DNA from: Pontixanthobacter sp. CEM42
GTDB taxonomy: Bacteria > Pseudomonadota > Alphaproteobacteria > Sphingomonadales > Sphingomonadaceae
Reading direction: 5' to 3'
DNA length: 64,000 nt
Assembly (NCBI RefSeq): GCF_017812015.1
Contig: NZ_JADQTN010000002.1
Span: 620,001-684,000 of the forward strand
Both the position numbers and the translations under genes were made by a program. Below are positions 34,244 through 42,790 of the stretch, one piece after another (the first letter of the stretch is position 1; each line of letters opens with the position of its first letter). The notes under the pieces are model-generated. The model had not been told where the DNA came from. It saw only the letters and a list, made by a program, of their open reading frames with translations, and searched no databases.

Positions 34244-35293
34244 TTACTCGCCGCCAGCAACGGAGCGTAGCCATTTACTGACTGGCTCCACGAACAATTC
34301 TGGCCGACTTTCCCCGTCGCTCCAAGCATAGGCGGAAACTGGGTCTGGGTAGATGCGTAGCCCATGGCCAGCATGCGGAATCTCGAGCCATGTCGCAGAG
34401 CCGGGGCGCAACCGATTGATCGTATCGACAATGACGCGATGGCTTTGGCGGGGTTCGAACTGATCGTATTCGCCATAGATCACCATCACGGGCTTCTTGA
34501 TCCGGACCCAAGCCGACAGCCAGTCTTTTTCGGCAGCTTGCCAGTGCCATGCGTGAGGGCGGCCATAATGCGGTTTGGTATCTGTCCCGAGCAGTGAGTT
34601 CCAGACGCCTGCTAGATGAGGATGAGCCTCTTCAATGGCTTCGGGCGTCATTTTGTCGAGCAGATAGTAGCGCTGAAATTCCATCCGGCGCAGCATCTCT
34701 GCGTGGATCTTGTCAGGTGCGAAATCGGCTTGTCGTTCGAGCTGCTGCCTATCGAAATGCACCATCCGCTCGAGATATGTCAGGGCCCCGCCGCCTTGGA
34801 CAATAACTCCAGCAACATCATTTCCGTCTGCGACAAGCGGTGCTGTCGTCGAACCCAAACTGCTGCCATATATCACGATCCGGTCCGAATCGACCCAGTG
34901 ATCCTTCGATATTTGGGCCAACGCCTCGCGGTAGTGGCGTACCTCGGTATTGTAATCGAGCGCGTTGCAGCCCGGCCCTTCGCTTGATCCTTCACCCGCT
35001 CTATCAACGCGGATGAGGGCATAGCCAGCAGCCAGCGCCAGCCGTTCTTCTGAACTGACACGATTCTCGCGAGGCGCGACGGAACCGCACGATACCCACT
35101 GGGTAAGAAACAGCGCGGGCAATGGCGCCTGCGAGCCTGTCGGTCTGCTAACATAGCCAGACAGGGTAAGGCCCTCGGTCGTCGAGACGGAGACTGTCTT
35201 ATGCTCAAGCGCGGAAGCCTCTTGCGCTGATGCATGGGCCGAATGGGCCAAAGTAAAAACGAACAGGGCGGATGCTAGAATACGGTAAATCAT
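34244..35293 (-). CDS. Secreted alpha/beta hydrolase
   Basis: The protein is 349 residues with a signal peptide (ILASALFVFTLAHSAHASA). The alpha/beta hydrolase marks are DRAGEGSSEGPGC, nucleophile Ser in VIYGSSLGSTTAP, acid in YGEYDQFEP, and His in IPHAGHGLRIYPD. There is an extra insert of about 80 residues between the nucleophile and acid (lid domain). It is probably a periplasmic esterase or peptidase of the S9-like group; the substrate is unknown. It is 30 bases downstream of the LytTR gene, which may regulate it. Confidence 0.82.
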   Translation of the reverse strand: MIYRILASALFVFTLAHSAHASAQEASALEHKTVSVSTTEGLTLSGYVSRPTGSQAPLPALFLTQWVSCGSVAPRENRVSSEERLALAAGYALIRVDRAGEGSSEGPGCNALDYNTEVRHYREALAQISKDHWVDSDRIVIYGSSLGSTTAPLVADGNDVAGVIVQGGGALTYLERMVHFDRQQLERQADFAPDKIHAEMLRRMEFQRYYLLDKMTPEAIEEAHPHLAGVWNSLLGTDTKPHYGRPHAWHWQAAEKDWLSAWVRIKKPVMVIYGEYDQFEPRQSHRVIVDTINRLRPGSATWLEIPHAGHGLRIYPDPVSAYAWSDGESRPELFVEPVSKWLRSVAGGE

Positions 35294-35323
35294 GCGGCGA
35301 GAATGCCGCGGATCAGGGGTGGA

Positions 35324-36058
35324 TCAAGCTCGCCGGGACGAAGGGACGAAATCCAGCAGATTGCGATACGCGTTGCCAACCGGCAAACGCTTGCCATTTG
35401 TGAGCAGCACTCCCTGCCGGTCCAGTCGTGCAACTGATTTGCGCCGGACCACGTAAGATCTGTGTATCTGACAAAGCGCACTGGCGTCGCTTTCTAGCAA
35501 TGCAGCAAGCGTCGATCTAACAAGTACGGGCGGACCGTTAGAGCGGTGCAGTTCCACATAATTGCCTGCGGCACGGGCCCAATCGAAATCCTGCAGGTGC
35601 CCATCACTTGTAGTGCTCTTTGTTCGGTTCTCGCGAGTTCTTAGGGCCAGTATGCCAAGGACCGTAGCTGAAACTGCCAATCCGGGTAGCCGACGCACGA
35701 TCTCAAAGTCCAAATCGGTGCGGTATTCCCCGTAAATTGGTAACTCGATGGCGAGCGAGACGATCATGGCTACGGTCAGTGCGCAGCAGACTGTCCTCAG
35801 CTTGTGGAAGTGGCGCGCAGTTTCGACAGCCGCGATCCACGGCACGATGTTGATGACACCCCACGCAACCGCGTTGAAAAGAGTTTCCGGATTGCCGGCG
35901 AAGTAATTGTAGAGCAGACAATAGACCGCATTTAAGGCAACTGCAGCGAAGCATAGGGCCGTCAGCCTTAGCGTTATCGGATAGTTTTGATATGCTGCGA
36001 GCACCGACCTTCTCCAACCAAACCGTCGTTCTATTTCCGCTGATACCGGAAATACCAC
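35324..36058 (-). CDS. LytTR-domain regulator with N-terminal membrane domain
   Basis: The protein is about 244 residues; the GTG start at 36058 overlaps the 3' end of trmB by 28 bases, and no other good start is seen. The N-terminal half has about four transmembrane segments (LTALCFAAVALNAVYCLLYNYF, AVAWGVINIVPWIAAV, LTVAMIVSLAIELP, LAVSATVLGILAL). Residues 165-240 form a LytTR DNA-binding domain (AAGNYVELHRSNGPPVLVRST, CQIHRSYVVRRKSV, RLPVGNAYRNLL). Such membrane LytTR regulators lack a receiver domain and act directly from the membrane. Confidence 0.82.
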   Translation of the reverse strand: MVFPVSAEIERRFGWRRSVLAAYQNYPITLRLTALCFAAVALNAVYCLLYNYFAGNPETLFNAVAWGVINIVPWIAAVETARHFHKLRTVCCALTVAMIVSLAIELPIYGEYRTDLDFEIVRRLPGLAVSATVLGILALRTRENRTKSTTSDGHLQDFDWARAAGNYVELHRSNGPPVLVRSTLAALLESDASALCQIHRSYVVRRKSVARLDRQGVLLTNGKRLPVGNAYRNLLDFVPSSRRA

Positions 36059-36732
36059 ACTTCATGTCCGAACACTTCGCGCGCCTTTTTCTCGTAGCGG
36101 GTTTGGCTCCAGCCGCCGGGGCGGTTTTGCCAGTCTGACGGGCTTTCAGCGAGCCATTCGAACTCGTCTGTGTGGCGGCGCATTACCATCAGAGCGTGAC
36201 GCAGATAGATATCATGATCGGTGCCGAAACGAAATTCGCCGCCAGGTTTGAGTTTCGCTGCGATCATTTGCACCGGACCGTCATTCATCATCCGCCGCTT
36301 GGCATGACGGGCTTTGGGCCATGGGTCAGGATGCAGCAAATAGACGAAGCTAAGCGCACCATCTGGAATGCGCGCCAATACTTGCAGCGCGTCCCCGTGG
36401 TGGAGGCGGATATTGGGTAAGCCGCGCTCTTTCGTATGGGTGAGCGCGCCTGCGACACCATTCAAAAACGGCTCGGCCCCGATAAATCCGTGATCGGGCA
36501 GCATATCGGCGCGGTCGGCCATATGTTCGCCAGAACCGAAGCCGATTTCAAAATGCATCGGCCGGTCGTCGCCGAACAAGCCTTGCGACGTGACGTCGCC
36601 TTCCAATGGTACAGCAATCTTAGTCAGGAAATTCTCGACCAGATCTTGTTGGCTCGCGCGCAGGGGTTTGCCTTGGCTACGGCCGTACAAGCGGTTGAGT
36701 GTCGTTGGATCGCCGGGCTTGTGAGCAGTCAT
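36031..36732 (-). CDS. trmB: tRNA (guanine-N7-)-methyltransferase
   Basis: The protein is 233 residues from ATG 36732. It has the TrmB pattern MHFEIGFGSGEHM (SAM motif), FIGAEPFLNGV, the LLHPDPWPKARHAKRRM block (PDPWPK-H-RR) and GGEFRFGTDHD. It methylates G46 of tRNAs. The reading frame extends upstream without an ATG having a ribosome-binding site. It is divergent in layout from its usual metK neighbour, which lies 12 kb away here. Confidence 0.92.
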   Translation of the reverse strand: MTAHKPGDPTTLNRLYGRSQGKPLRASQQDLVENFLTKIAVPLEGDVTSQGLFGDDRPMHFEIGFGSGEHMADRADMLPDHGFIGAEPFLNGVAGALTHTKERGLPNIRLHHGDALQVLARIPDGALSFVYLLHPDPWPKARHAKRRMMNDGPVQMIAAKLKPGGEFRFGTDHDIYLRHALMVMRRHTDEFEWLAESPSDWQNRPGGWSQTRYEKKAREVFGHEVWYFRYQRK

Positions 36733-36789
36733 GGTGGAGCGTTTAGGCGGCTTTGTGTATGGTCTCAAGCAGCGGGGGTCTGTTTGTTT

Positions 36790-36987
36790 AGACCCTCAGT
36801 CGCCGGGCGGAATGCATCCGCATTCCTTGGCTACCTCGCATAAGCTCGGGCGCGCAGTCGCGCTTGCGGTTCACTGGTCGTGAACCGAACCGTTCCAAGC
36901 CATCGATATTCGTTTTGAATCTTGGCCGCGGTAGCCACAGGGAGCGAAAGCGAGGATATCGCGCGCCGGATGGCGTACGGAAAACAA
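36790..36987. repeat. Dispersed structured repeat, copy B
   Basis: This fills most of the 330-base gap between trmB and ctrA; no coding region is supported in it. It shares with copy A (7858-8107) an 8-bp hairpin (36867-36874 with 36880-36887, loop TGGTC), CTTGGCCGCGGTAGCCA, GGGAGCGAAAGCGAGG and a right end GGATGGCGTACGGAAAACAA. The hairpin stems differ between the copies at three paired positions, each still pairing. A local GGAATGCATCCGCATTCC palindrome lies at the left side. About 40 bases after copy B comes the ctrA terminator. Confidence 0.7.
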
Positions 36988-37000
36988 GTAAACCACATAC

Positions 37001-37036
37001 AAAAACGCGCCCAGAGTTCTTCAACTCGGGGCGCGC
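37001..37036 (-). terminator. Rho-independent terminator of ctrA
   Basis: On the minus strand, an 11-14 bp GC-rich stem (around GCGCCCCGAGTT with AACTCTGGGCGC, one mismatch, GAAG loop) runs into TTTTT at 37001-37005. It lies about 25 bases after the ctrA stop. Confidence 0.82.
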
Positions 37037-37062
37037 TCTCGCTGTATCAGGAGACTAAAAAC

Positions 37063-37758
37063 TTAGGCAGCTTCTGCGGCTGCTTCTGGATCGCGCAGGA
37101 CGTAACCACGGCCCCACACCGTTTCGATGTAGTTTTCGCCATCACATGCGTGGCTGAGCTTTTTGCGCAGCTTGCAAATGAAGACATCGATAATCTTGAG
37201 TTCGGGCTCATCCATGCCGCCATAAAGGTGGTTGAGGAACATTTCCTTGGTGAGCGTTGTGCCTTTGCGGAGCGAAAGCAGCTCCAGCATGGCGTATTCT
37301 TTGCCGGTCAGGTGAACACGGGCGCTGTCGACTTCAACAGTCTTCGCATCGAGGTTCACGGCCAGTTTGCCGGTGCGGATGATCGATTGGCTGTGGCCTT
37401 TCGAACGGCGCACAACGGCATGAATGCGGGCAACCAGCTCTTCGCGGTGGAAAGGCTTGGTTACATAATCGTCAGCGCCGAAGCCGAAGCTGCGGATCTT
37501 GCTGTCCATTTCGGCAATGCCGGAAAGGATGAGAACGGGTGTTTGTACCTTGGCGACGCGCAGCTTCTTGAGCACGTCATAGCCGTGCATGTCTGGCAGG
37601 TTCAGGTCGAGCAGGATGATATCGTAATCATACAGCTTGCCCAGATCGAGCCCTTCTTCGCCCAGATCGGTCGCGTAGACATTAAAGCCTTCGGTGGTTA
37701 GCATTAACTCGATAGCTTTGGCCGTTGTTGGCTCGTCTTCGATCAACAGTACACGCAT
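37063..37758 (-). CDS. ctrA: Cell-cycle response regulator CtrA
   Basis: The protein is 231 residues. The receiver domain has the acidic pair in LLIEDEPTT, phosphoacceptor Asp in [15 protein letters not shown] and Lys in [11 protein letters not shown]; the C-terminal winged helix has [19 protein letters not shown] and [12 protein letters not shown], identical in character to CtrA. The C-terminal AEAA tail fits the degradation-signal (AA) ending typical of CtrA. It controls cell-cycle, motility and GTA genes in Alphaproteobacteria; a GTA remnant lies in this same window. Confidence 0.95.
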   Translation of the reverse strand: MRVLLIEDEPTTAKAIELMLTTEGFNVYATDLGEEGLDLGKLYDYDIILLDLNLPDMHGYDVLKKLRVAKVQTPVLILSGIAEMDSKIRSFGFGADDYVTKPFHREELVARIHAVVRRSKGHSQSIIRTGKLAVNLDAKTVEVDSARVHLTGKEYAMLELLSLRKGTTLTKEMFLNHLYGGMDEPELKIIDVFICKLRKKLSHACDGENYIETVWGRGYVLRDPEAAAEAA

Positions 37759-37849
37759 GGGTGGCTCCCCTCTTGCCCAAATCAGTCTGGTAACACTTCG
37801 CTAAGAGGTGTTGCCGTGGATTAACCACACAACATCTGAACAAAAAAGG

Positions 37850-37864
37850 TTAACGCGCGGTAAA
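37850..37864. promoter_or_regulatory. CtrA-type binding site upstream of ctrA
   Basis: TTAA-N7-TAAA (read on the other strand TTTA-N7-TTAA) lies 92 bases upstream of the ctrA start, one base off the TTAA-N7-TTAA consensus. A further TTAAC follows at 37870-37874. Autoregulation of ctrA through such boxes is known in Caulobacter. That this site is used is inference. Confidence 0.55.
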
Positions 37865-37899
37865 CACCGTTAACACTTTTTTGGTGTGACCTTCGGGAC

Positions 37900-39354
37900 T
37901 CACCCCAAAGCCTGCAGCTTTTTCGCCCTTCGGCGCTGCACGCTGCTGCCGATGCCCATAGCTTCGCGATATTTCGCTACCGTCCGGCGGGCAATATCGA
38001 AGCCTTCGCCTTTGAGCATTTCAACAAGCTTATCATCGGAGAGAATTTTCTTCGGGTCTTCGGCATCGGTGAGCGCTTTGATCCGGGCCTTTACTGATTC
38101 AGACGAGGCACCGCCTTCACCATCGGCGCCGCCGCCGACCCCGCTCATAAAGAAGTATTTGAGTTCAAACGTGCCGCGATCGCAATGGAGGTATTTATTG
38201 GAAGTTACGCGACTGACCGTGCTTTCATGCATTTCGATCTCTTCAGCGACTTCGCGCAGCGTCAGCGGACGTAATTCGGATACGCCGTTGCGGAAGAAGC
38301 CGTCCTGCTTCTTAACAATCTCGGCCGCCGTCTTGAGGATTGTCTTTTGTCGCTGGTCGAGCGCTTTGATCAGCCAGTTTGCATCATTGAGCTTCTCATT
38401 AAGCCAGCCGCGTGACTCTTTATCAGTGCAACCCTGTTTGAGTTCAATGAAGTAGCCGCGATTGACAACAAGGCGCGGAAGCGTCGCTTCATTAAGTTTT
38501 ATGTCCCAGCCATCTGCATCATTCTGCGCAATAAGAATATCCGGCACGACTGCGCTTTCTGGTGTGCCGCCATAGGCTAGGCCCGGCTTTGGATCGAACT
38601 CGCGTAGCTCGCCGAGCATATCGGCAAAATCTTCGTCATCGACATCGCACATTCGCTTGAGCCGGGCGAATTCACCCCTCGCAACAAGATCGAGGTTCTC
38701 GATCAGTCGCTCCATACAGGGATCGTAGCGATCAATTTCTTTCGCTTGCAGCGCGAGGCATTCGCTTAAATTTCTAGCGCCGACACCGGTCGGGTCGAGG
38801 GTTTGGACAGCCTCTAGCGCTTGTTCGGTTTCCACGAGTGAGACACCCAGCTCGGCAGCGATCTCTCGCGGTTGACTGCGTAGATATCCGGCTTCGTCAA
38901 GCTGGCCGATAAGATTGCGGGCAATGAACTCTTCGCGGGCATCGGAGCAGGCGGCACCGACTTGCTCGTGCAGATGGTCAGCGAGCGATATCGAGTCCGC
39001 ACTGCTTTCCTCTATTCCTGGCAGGTCATCTGCAGTTGCACCTGATCCTGCGGCACCCCATTCGCCGTCTCCGGTGTCACGGTCCACATCAATTGCTGTC
39101 TTGTCGATGTCGAGCGCTGCCTCTTCACCCACAGGTGCATCGGCCGCCGGTTCGTTCATGGATTCGTCTTTGACGGGTGCATCCTCGCTCCGAAGTTCCC
39201 CTGCTTCCAGCAGCGGATTGGCTTCGAGCGCATCACCGATGAAGGTTTCGATTTCCAGATTGGACAGCGCCAGCAGCTTGATCGCCTGCTGCAATTGCGG
39301 CGTCATTACCAGCGATTGCGACTGTCTGAGGTCTAGGCGCGGGCCCAAGGCCAT
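37900..39354 (-). CDS. rpoN: RNA polymerase sigma-54 factor
   Basis: The protein is 484 residues, typical length. Region I at the N terminus is Gln-rich (MALGPRLDLRQSQSLVMTPQLQQAI), followed by an acidic region II, the core-binding and HTH regions, and the RpoN box ARRTVAKYREAMGI near the C terminus. It directs RNA polymerase to -24/-12 promoters with enhancer-binding activators. It is downstream of lptB on the same strand, a common arrangement, with 26 bases between the genes. Confidence 0.96.
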   Translation of the reverse strand: MALGPRLDLRQSQSLVMTPQLQQAIKLLALSNLEIETFIGDALEANPLLEAGELRSEDAPVKDESMNEPAADAPVGEEAALDIDKTAIDVDRDTGDGEWGAAGSGATADDLPGIEESSADSISLADHLHEQVGAACSDAREEFIARNLIGQLDEAGYLRSQPREIAAELGVSLVETEQALEAVQTLDPTGVGARNLSECLALQAKEIDRYDPCMERLIENLDLVARGEFARLKRMCDVDDEDFADMLGELREFDPKPGLAYGGTPESAVVPDILIAQNDADGWDIKLNEATLPRLVVNRGYFIELKQGCTDKESRGWLNEKLNDANWLIKALDQRQKTILKTAAEIVKKQDGFFRNGVSELRPLTLREVAEEIEMHESTVSRVTSNKYLHCDRGTFELKYFFMSGVGGGADGEGGASSESVKARIKALTDAEDPKKILSDDKLVEMLKGEGFDIARRTVAKYREAMGIGSSVQRRRAKKLQALG

Positions 39355-39380
39355 GGATCAGGTTTCCGCCATCCTGCTCA

Positions 39381-40163
39381 TTACAGAGTGAAGCCTTCGC
39401 CTAGGTAGAGGCGCTTTACATTCTCGTCAGCGACCAAGTCTTGCGGAGTTCCAGCGAACAGAACCTGCCCGCCATAGATGATGCAGGCACGGTCGACGAT
39501 TTCCAGTGTCTCGCGAACATTGTGATCGGTGATCAACACGCCGATCCCGCGTGTCTTCAGATCTTTGACCAGATCGCGGATATCGCTGATCGACAGTGGA
39601 TCAATTCCGGCGAAGGGCTCGTCCAGCAGCATGATTGACGGCTTTGCTGCCAGTGCGCGGGCAATTTCGCAGCGGCGACGTTCACCGCCCGAGAGCGCCA
39701 TTGCCGGCGATGTCCGCAGACGCTCCAATCCAAATTCGTCGAGCAATCGCTCCAATTCTGCGCTGCGTGTGTCAGCATCAGGCTCGACCATTTCGAGCAC
39801 GCAGTTGATATTCTGTTCAACCGTCATTCCGCGAAAAATGCTCGTTTCTTGCGGCAGGTAGCCGAGCCCGAGAATTGCACGGCGATACATCGGCAGTTTG
39901 GTAACATCGTCGCCGTCCATCAGGATCCGGCCCGAATCCGGCTTCACCAATCCCATGATGGAGTAGAAGCAGGTTGTCTTACCTGCGCCGTTCGGGCCGA
40001 GCAGGCCAAGGACTTCACCCTTGCCGACAGTAAGCGAGATATCGGTGAGGACGGCGCGTTTATCATAGCTCTTGGCGATGGAAATGACTTCCAATCCGCC
40101 ATTGGGCATCGGGGCCGTCGCTGCGACCGGCTCAGTTCGTTCTGCGGTTTCCTGCATGCTCAT
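39381..40163 (-). CDS. lptB: LPS export ABC transporter ATP-binding protein
   Basis: The protein is about 260 residues from ATG 40163; starts at 40157 or further upstream are also possible, since no ribosome-binding site is decisive. ABC marks are Walker A in GPNGAGKTTCF, the signature MALSGGERRRCEIARAL and Walker B IMLLDEPFAGIDP, with VLITDHNVRETL after. The YLPQETSIFRGMTVEQN block is specific to LptB, which powers LPS transport with LptFG. The usual upstream lptA/lptC genes are absent here. Confidence 0.9.
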   Translation of the reverse strand: MSMQETAERTEPVAATAPMPNGGLEVISIAKSYDKRAVLTDISLTVGKGEVLGLLGPNGAGKTTCFYSIMGLVKPDSGRILMDGDDVTKLPMYRRAILGLGYLPQETSIFRGMTVEQNINCVLEMVEPDADTRSAELERLLDEFGLERLRTSPAMALSGGERRRCEIARALAAKPSIMLLDEPFAGIDPLSISDIRDLVKDLKTRGIGVLITDHNVRETLEIVDRACIIYGGQVLFAGTPQDLVADENVKRLYLGEGFTL

Positions 40164-40336
40164 AGACTGCCCATGTAGCATTCCGAGTCCCGTTGAGAAG
40201 CCGTTTTCTGCAAACTGGCAAGATTCGTGCATGGTGTATCGGGGCATGGTCAAAGCCCCTTGTGGTTACTGCGCTTGATTGTCGGGCCAGACTTTGAAAT
40301 ACTCCGACTCGGGACGAGGACATTGGGAGAAAGCGT

Positions 40337-40699
40337 ATGAACAAGGCGCTTAATGACGCTCACGAGACATCGGGGCGGGGCAAAGATTGGCGAAAGAGCA
40401 TGAGCGATCATGTGGCCTTTGCGCTGTTGGTCTATACTGGCATCCATATTTTCGCGACCGTTGGCGCCATGAAGGCGACCGGTCTCAAAACAGGCGCATT
40501 GTTTGCGCTGTGTTTCCTAGTCGCAGCGATTATTCCTGCATTGCGCAAGTTTGAGCGTCGCTGGACGACGCTGAGCGATGAGCAGGCGGTCGACCCCGAT
40601 TATGCTCCGGCCTTCCGGCGTGATCTGGCCTTCCTGTGGATTCTGGCAATTGGTCTGCCTTTCGCGCTGACCTTTATGTTCAGGGCGATGGCGGGTTGA
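40337..40699 (+). CDS. Hypothetical inner membrane protein
   Basis: The protein is 120 residues behind GGGAGAAA. Three hydrophobic segments are visible (VAFALLVYTGIHIFATVGA, TGALFALCFLVAAIIPAL and LAFLWILAIGLPFALTFMF). A polar stretch between the second and third holds FERRWTTLSDEQ. I do not recognise a family. It is divergent from lptB and upstream of the tldE/pmbA gene. Confidence 0.65.
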   Translation: MNKALNDAHETSGRGKDWRKSMSDHVAFALLVYTGIHIFATVGAMKATGLKTGALFALCFLVAAIIPALRKFERRWTTLSDEQAVDPDYAPAFRRDLAFLWILAIGLPFALTFMFRAMAG

Positions 40700-40788
40700 A
40701 TTGTAAGCGCTGAATTAGTGCGGGGGCGTTGCCTCTGCTCATCTGCCACTCTAGGTCCGGACAATGACATTACGGGCCAGTTTCTGAC

Positions 40789-42135
40789 ATGATTACCTCC
40801 TCCGAGGCGCAGGATCGCTGCGCGCAATTGATCGATCTTGCGACCAAAGCCGGTGCGGATGCTGCCGATGCAGTGACCGCTGCGAGTGCGTCCGAGAGTG
40901 TTTCAGTGCGGCTTGGTGCATTGGAAGATGTTGAGCGATCCGAAGGCGAGGAAATCGGCTTGCGGGTGTTTGTCGGCCGGCGCTTTGCAACAACCAGCAC
41001 CAGCGATTTTTCCGCAAGCGGGTTGAGTGATTTGGCGAAACGCGCGGTCGCCATGGCCAAGCTAGCGCCCGAAGATCCCTATGCAGGGCTTGCCCCTGAG
41101 CACTTGCTGGCAACCGGCACAGCGCGCGATCTCGACGTGTGTGACCCTGCAGAACCCACGCCGAGCGAGATTAAAGCGCGTGCTTTGCACGTCGAAGATG
41201 CTGCCCGCGCCGTTTCGGGTGTGACCAATAGCAATGGCGCAAGTGCAGGCTTCTCGCGGTCGATCTCGGCATTGGTCACCAGCCATGGTTTTTCGGCGGG
41301 TTACGAAGCCACCAGCCACAGTCTGAGCGCAAGTATGATCGCAGGCGAAAGCGAGACGATGCAACGCGACTACGACTATCGCGTCGCTCGGCACCTGTCC
41401 GATCTACCATCAGTCGAATCGATCGGCAAAAATGCGGGTGAGCGCTCGGTTGCGCGGCTCAACCCTGGAACTCTGCCCAGCGGCGCGATGACGGTCGTGT
41501 TCGATCCGCGTGTAGGCGGCACACTTGTCTCTCACCTTCTCGGCGCGATGAGCGGGATGGCCATCGCACGGCGATCCAGCTTCTTACTCGACCGGTTGGA
41601 CGATGATCTGTTTGCCAAGTCGATCCGGATCATGGATGATCCGCACAAAATGCGAGGGCCGCGTTCGCGACCTTTTGATGGCGAGGGTTTGCCAACCGCG
41701 CCTCGTGCAATCGTAGAGAATGGCAGAGTAACCGGGTGGTTGCTCAACGTCGCGTCGGCCAAGCAATTGGCGCTAGCACCAACCGGCCACGCATCTCGCG
41801 GTGCCGGAGGCTCACCGGGTGTCTCGGCGAGCAATGTTCATGTTGAGGCTGGCGATGTGACACGCGATGAGCTGATCGCGGACATCAAGGATGGCGTGCT
41901 CGTCAACGAGCTAATCGGGCAAGGCGTCAACGGGATTACCGGTGACTATAGCCGCGGTGCATCAGGCTTCCGTATCAGCGACGGCAAAATTGCTGGCCCG
42001 GTTTCCGACTTCACAATAGCCGGCAATCTGATCGCTATGTTCGCGAACCTAACGCCAGCAAATGATCTGGAAATGTACCGCGCCATTAATGCCCCGACGT
42101 TGCGGGTCGATGGCATGACGATAGCTGGCGGCTGA
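40789..42135 (+). CDS. pmbA: TldD/PmbA-family metalloprotease subunit (TldE/PmbA)
   Basis: The protein is 448 residues. It matches the PmbA/TldE branch: RLGALEDVERSEGEEIGLRV near the start and GGTLVSHLLGAMSGMAIARR, TGHASRGAGGSPGVSASNVH and GVLVNELIGQGVNGITGDYSRGASGF in the C-terminal half. No HExxH zinc motif is present, as expected for PmbA, which partners catalytic TldD. The pair processes peptides such as microcins and unfolded peptides. A tldD gene is not in the window. Confidence 0.92.
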   Translation: MITSSEAQDRCAQLIDLATKAGADAADAVTAASASESVSVRLGALEDVERSEGEEIGLRVFVGRRFATTSTSDFSASGLSDLAKRAVAMAKLAPEDPYAGLAPEHLLATGTARDLDVCDPAEPTPSEIKARALHVEDAARAVSGVTNSNGASAGFSRSISALVTSHGFSAGYEATSHSLSASMIAGESETMQRDYDYRVARHLSDLPSVESIGKNAGERSVARLNPGTLPSGAMTVVFDPRVGGTLVSHLLGAMSGMAIARRSSFLLDRLDDDLFAKSIRIMDDPHKMRGPRSRPFDGEGLPTAPRAIVENGRVTGWLLNVASAKQLALAPTGHASRGAGGSPGVSASNVHVEAGDVTRDELIADIKDGVLVNELIGQGVNGITGDYSRGASGFRISDGKIAGPVSDFTIAGNLIAMFANLTPANDLEMYRAINAPTLRVDGMTIAGG

Positions 42136-42144
42136 GCCGCTGGC

Positions 42145-42672
42145 TTACTTTCCGGCCAGTGCGATGGCTTCCAACACCACTCGCTTCGCCTCCTCGGCAT
42201 CACCCCAATTGCCGACGCGGACCCATTTTTCGGGCTCCAGGTCTTTGTAGTGGGTGAAGAAGTGTTCGATTTGTTGGAAGATGATCGAGGGTAAATCCTT
42301 GGTCTCACCGACATCCGAATAATATGGGAACGTCGTATCCACTGGCACGCAGACTAGCTTTTCATCACCGCCATGCTCGTCTTCCAGATTAAGAACGCCA
42401 ATCGGGCGGGCGCGCACTACCGAACCCGCGATGAAGGGCGTGCGGGCAATGACCAGCGCATCCAGCGGATCGCCATCGGGCGATAGGGTGTGCGGAATAA
42501 ACCCGTAATTGGCGGGATAGCGCATCGGCGTGTGCAGAATACGGTCGACAAACAAAGCGCCTGAATCCTTGTCGAATTCATATTTCACCGGCTCGCCGCC
42601 GGTTGGCACTTCGATGATGACGTTGAGGCTTTCGGGCGGATTGTCGCCGATGCTGAGTTTGCTGATATCCAT
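42145..42672 (-). CDS. ppa: Inorganic pyrophosphatase
   Basis: The protein is 175 residues, the standard family I length, starting at MDISKLSIGDNPPES. The active-site block is SPDGDPLDALV (DxDPxD), with YPANYGFIPHTL and ITGLN-like KLVCVP further on. It hydrolyses pyrophosphate to drive biosynthesis. It is convergent with the tldE/pmbA gene (10-base gap). Confidence 0.95.
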   Translation of the reverse strand: MDISKLSIGDNPPESLNVIIEVPTGGEPVKYEFDKDSGALFVDRILHTPMRYPANYGFIPHTLSPDGDPLDALVIARTPFIAGSVVRARPIGVLNLEDEHGGDEKLVCVPVDTTFPYYSDVGETKDLPSIIFQQIEHFFTHYKDLEPEKWVRVGNWGDAEEAKRVVLEAIALAGK

Positions 42673-42790
42673 GCACTGCTCAATAGCGACGGGCAGCGGC
42701 TCCGCCAACAAAGAAAATGCTGCACTGCGGCAAAGTGACTATATCGCAGGCTATATTGCGAGCGGCGCGGCAACCGCCTAAGCGGCACCC

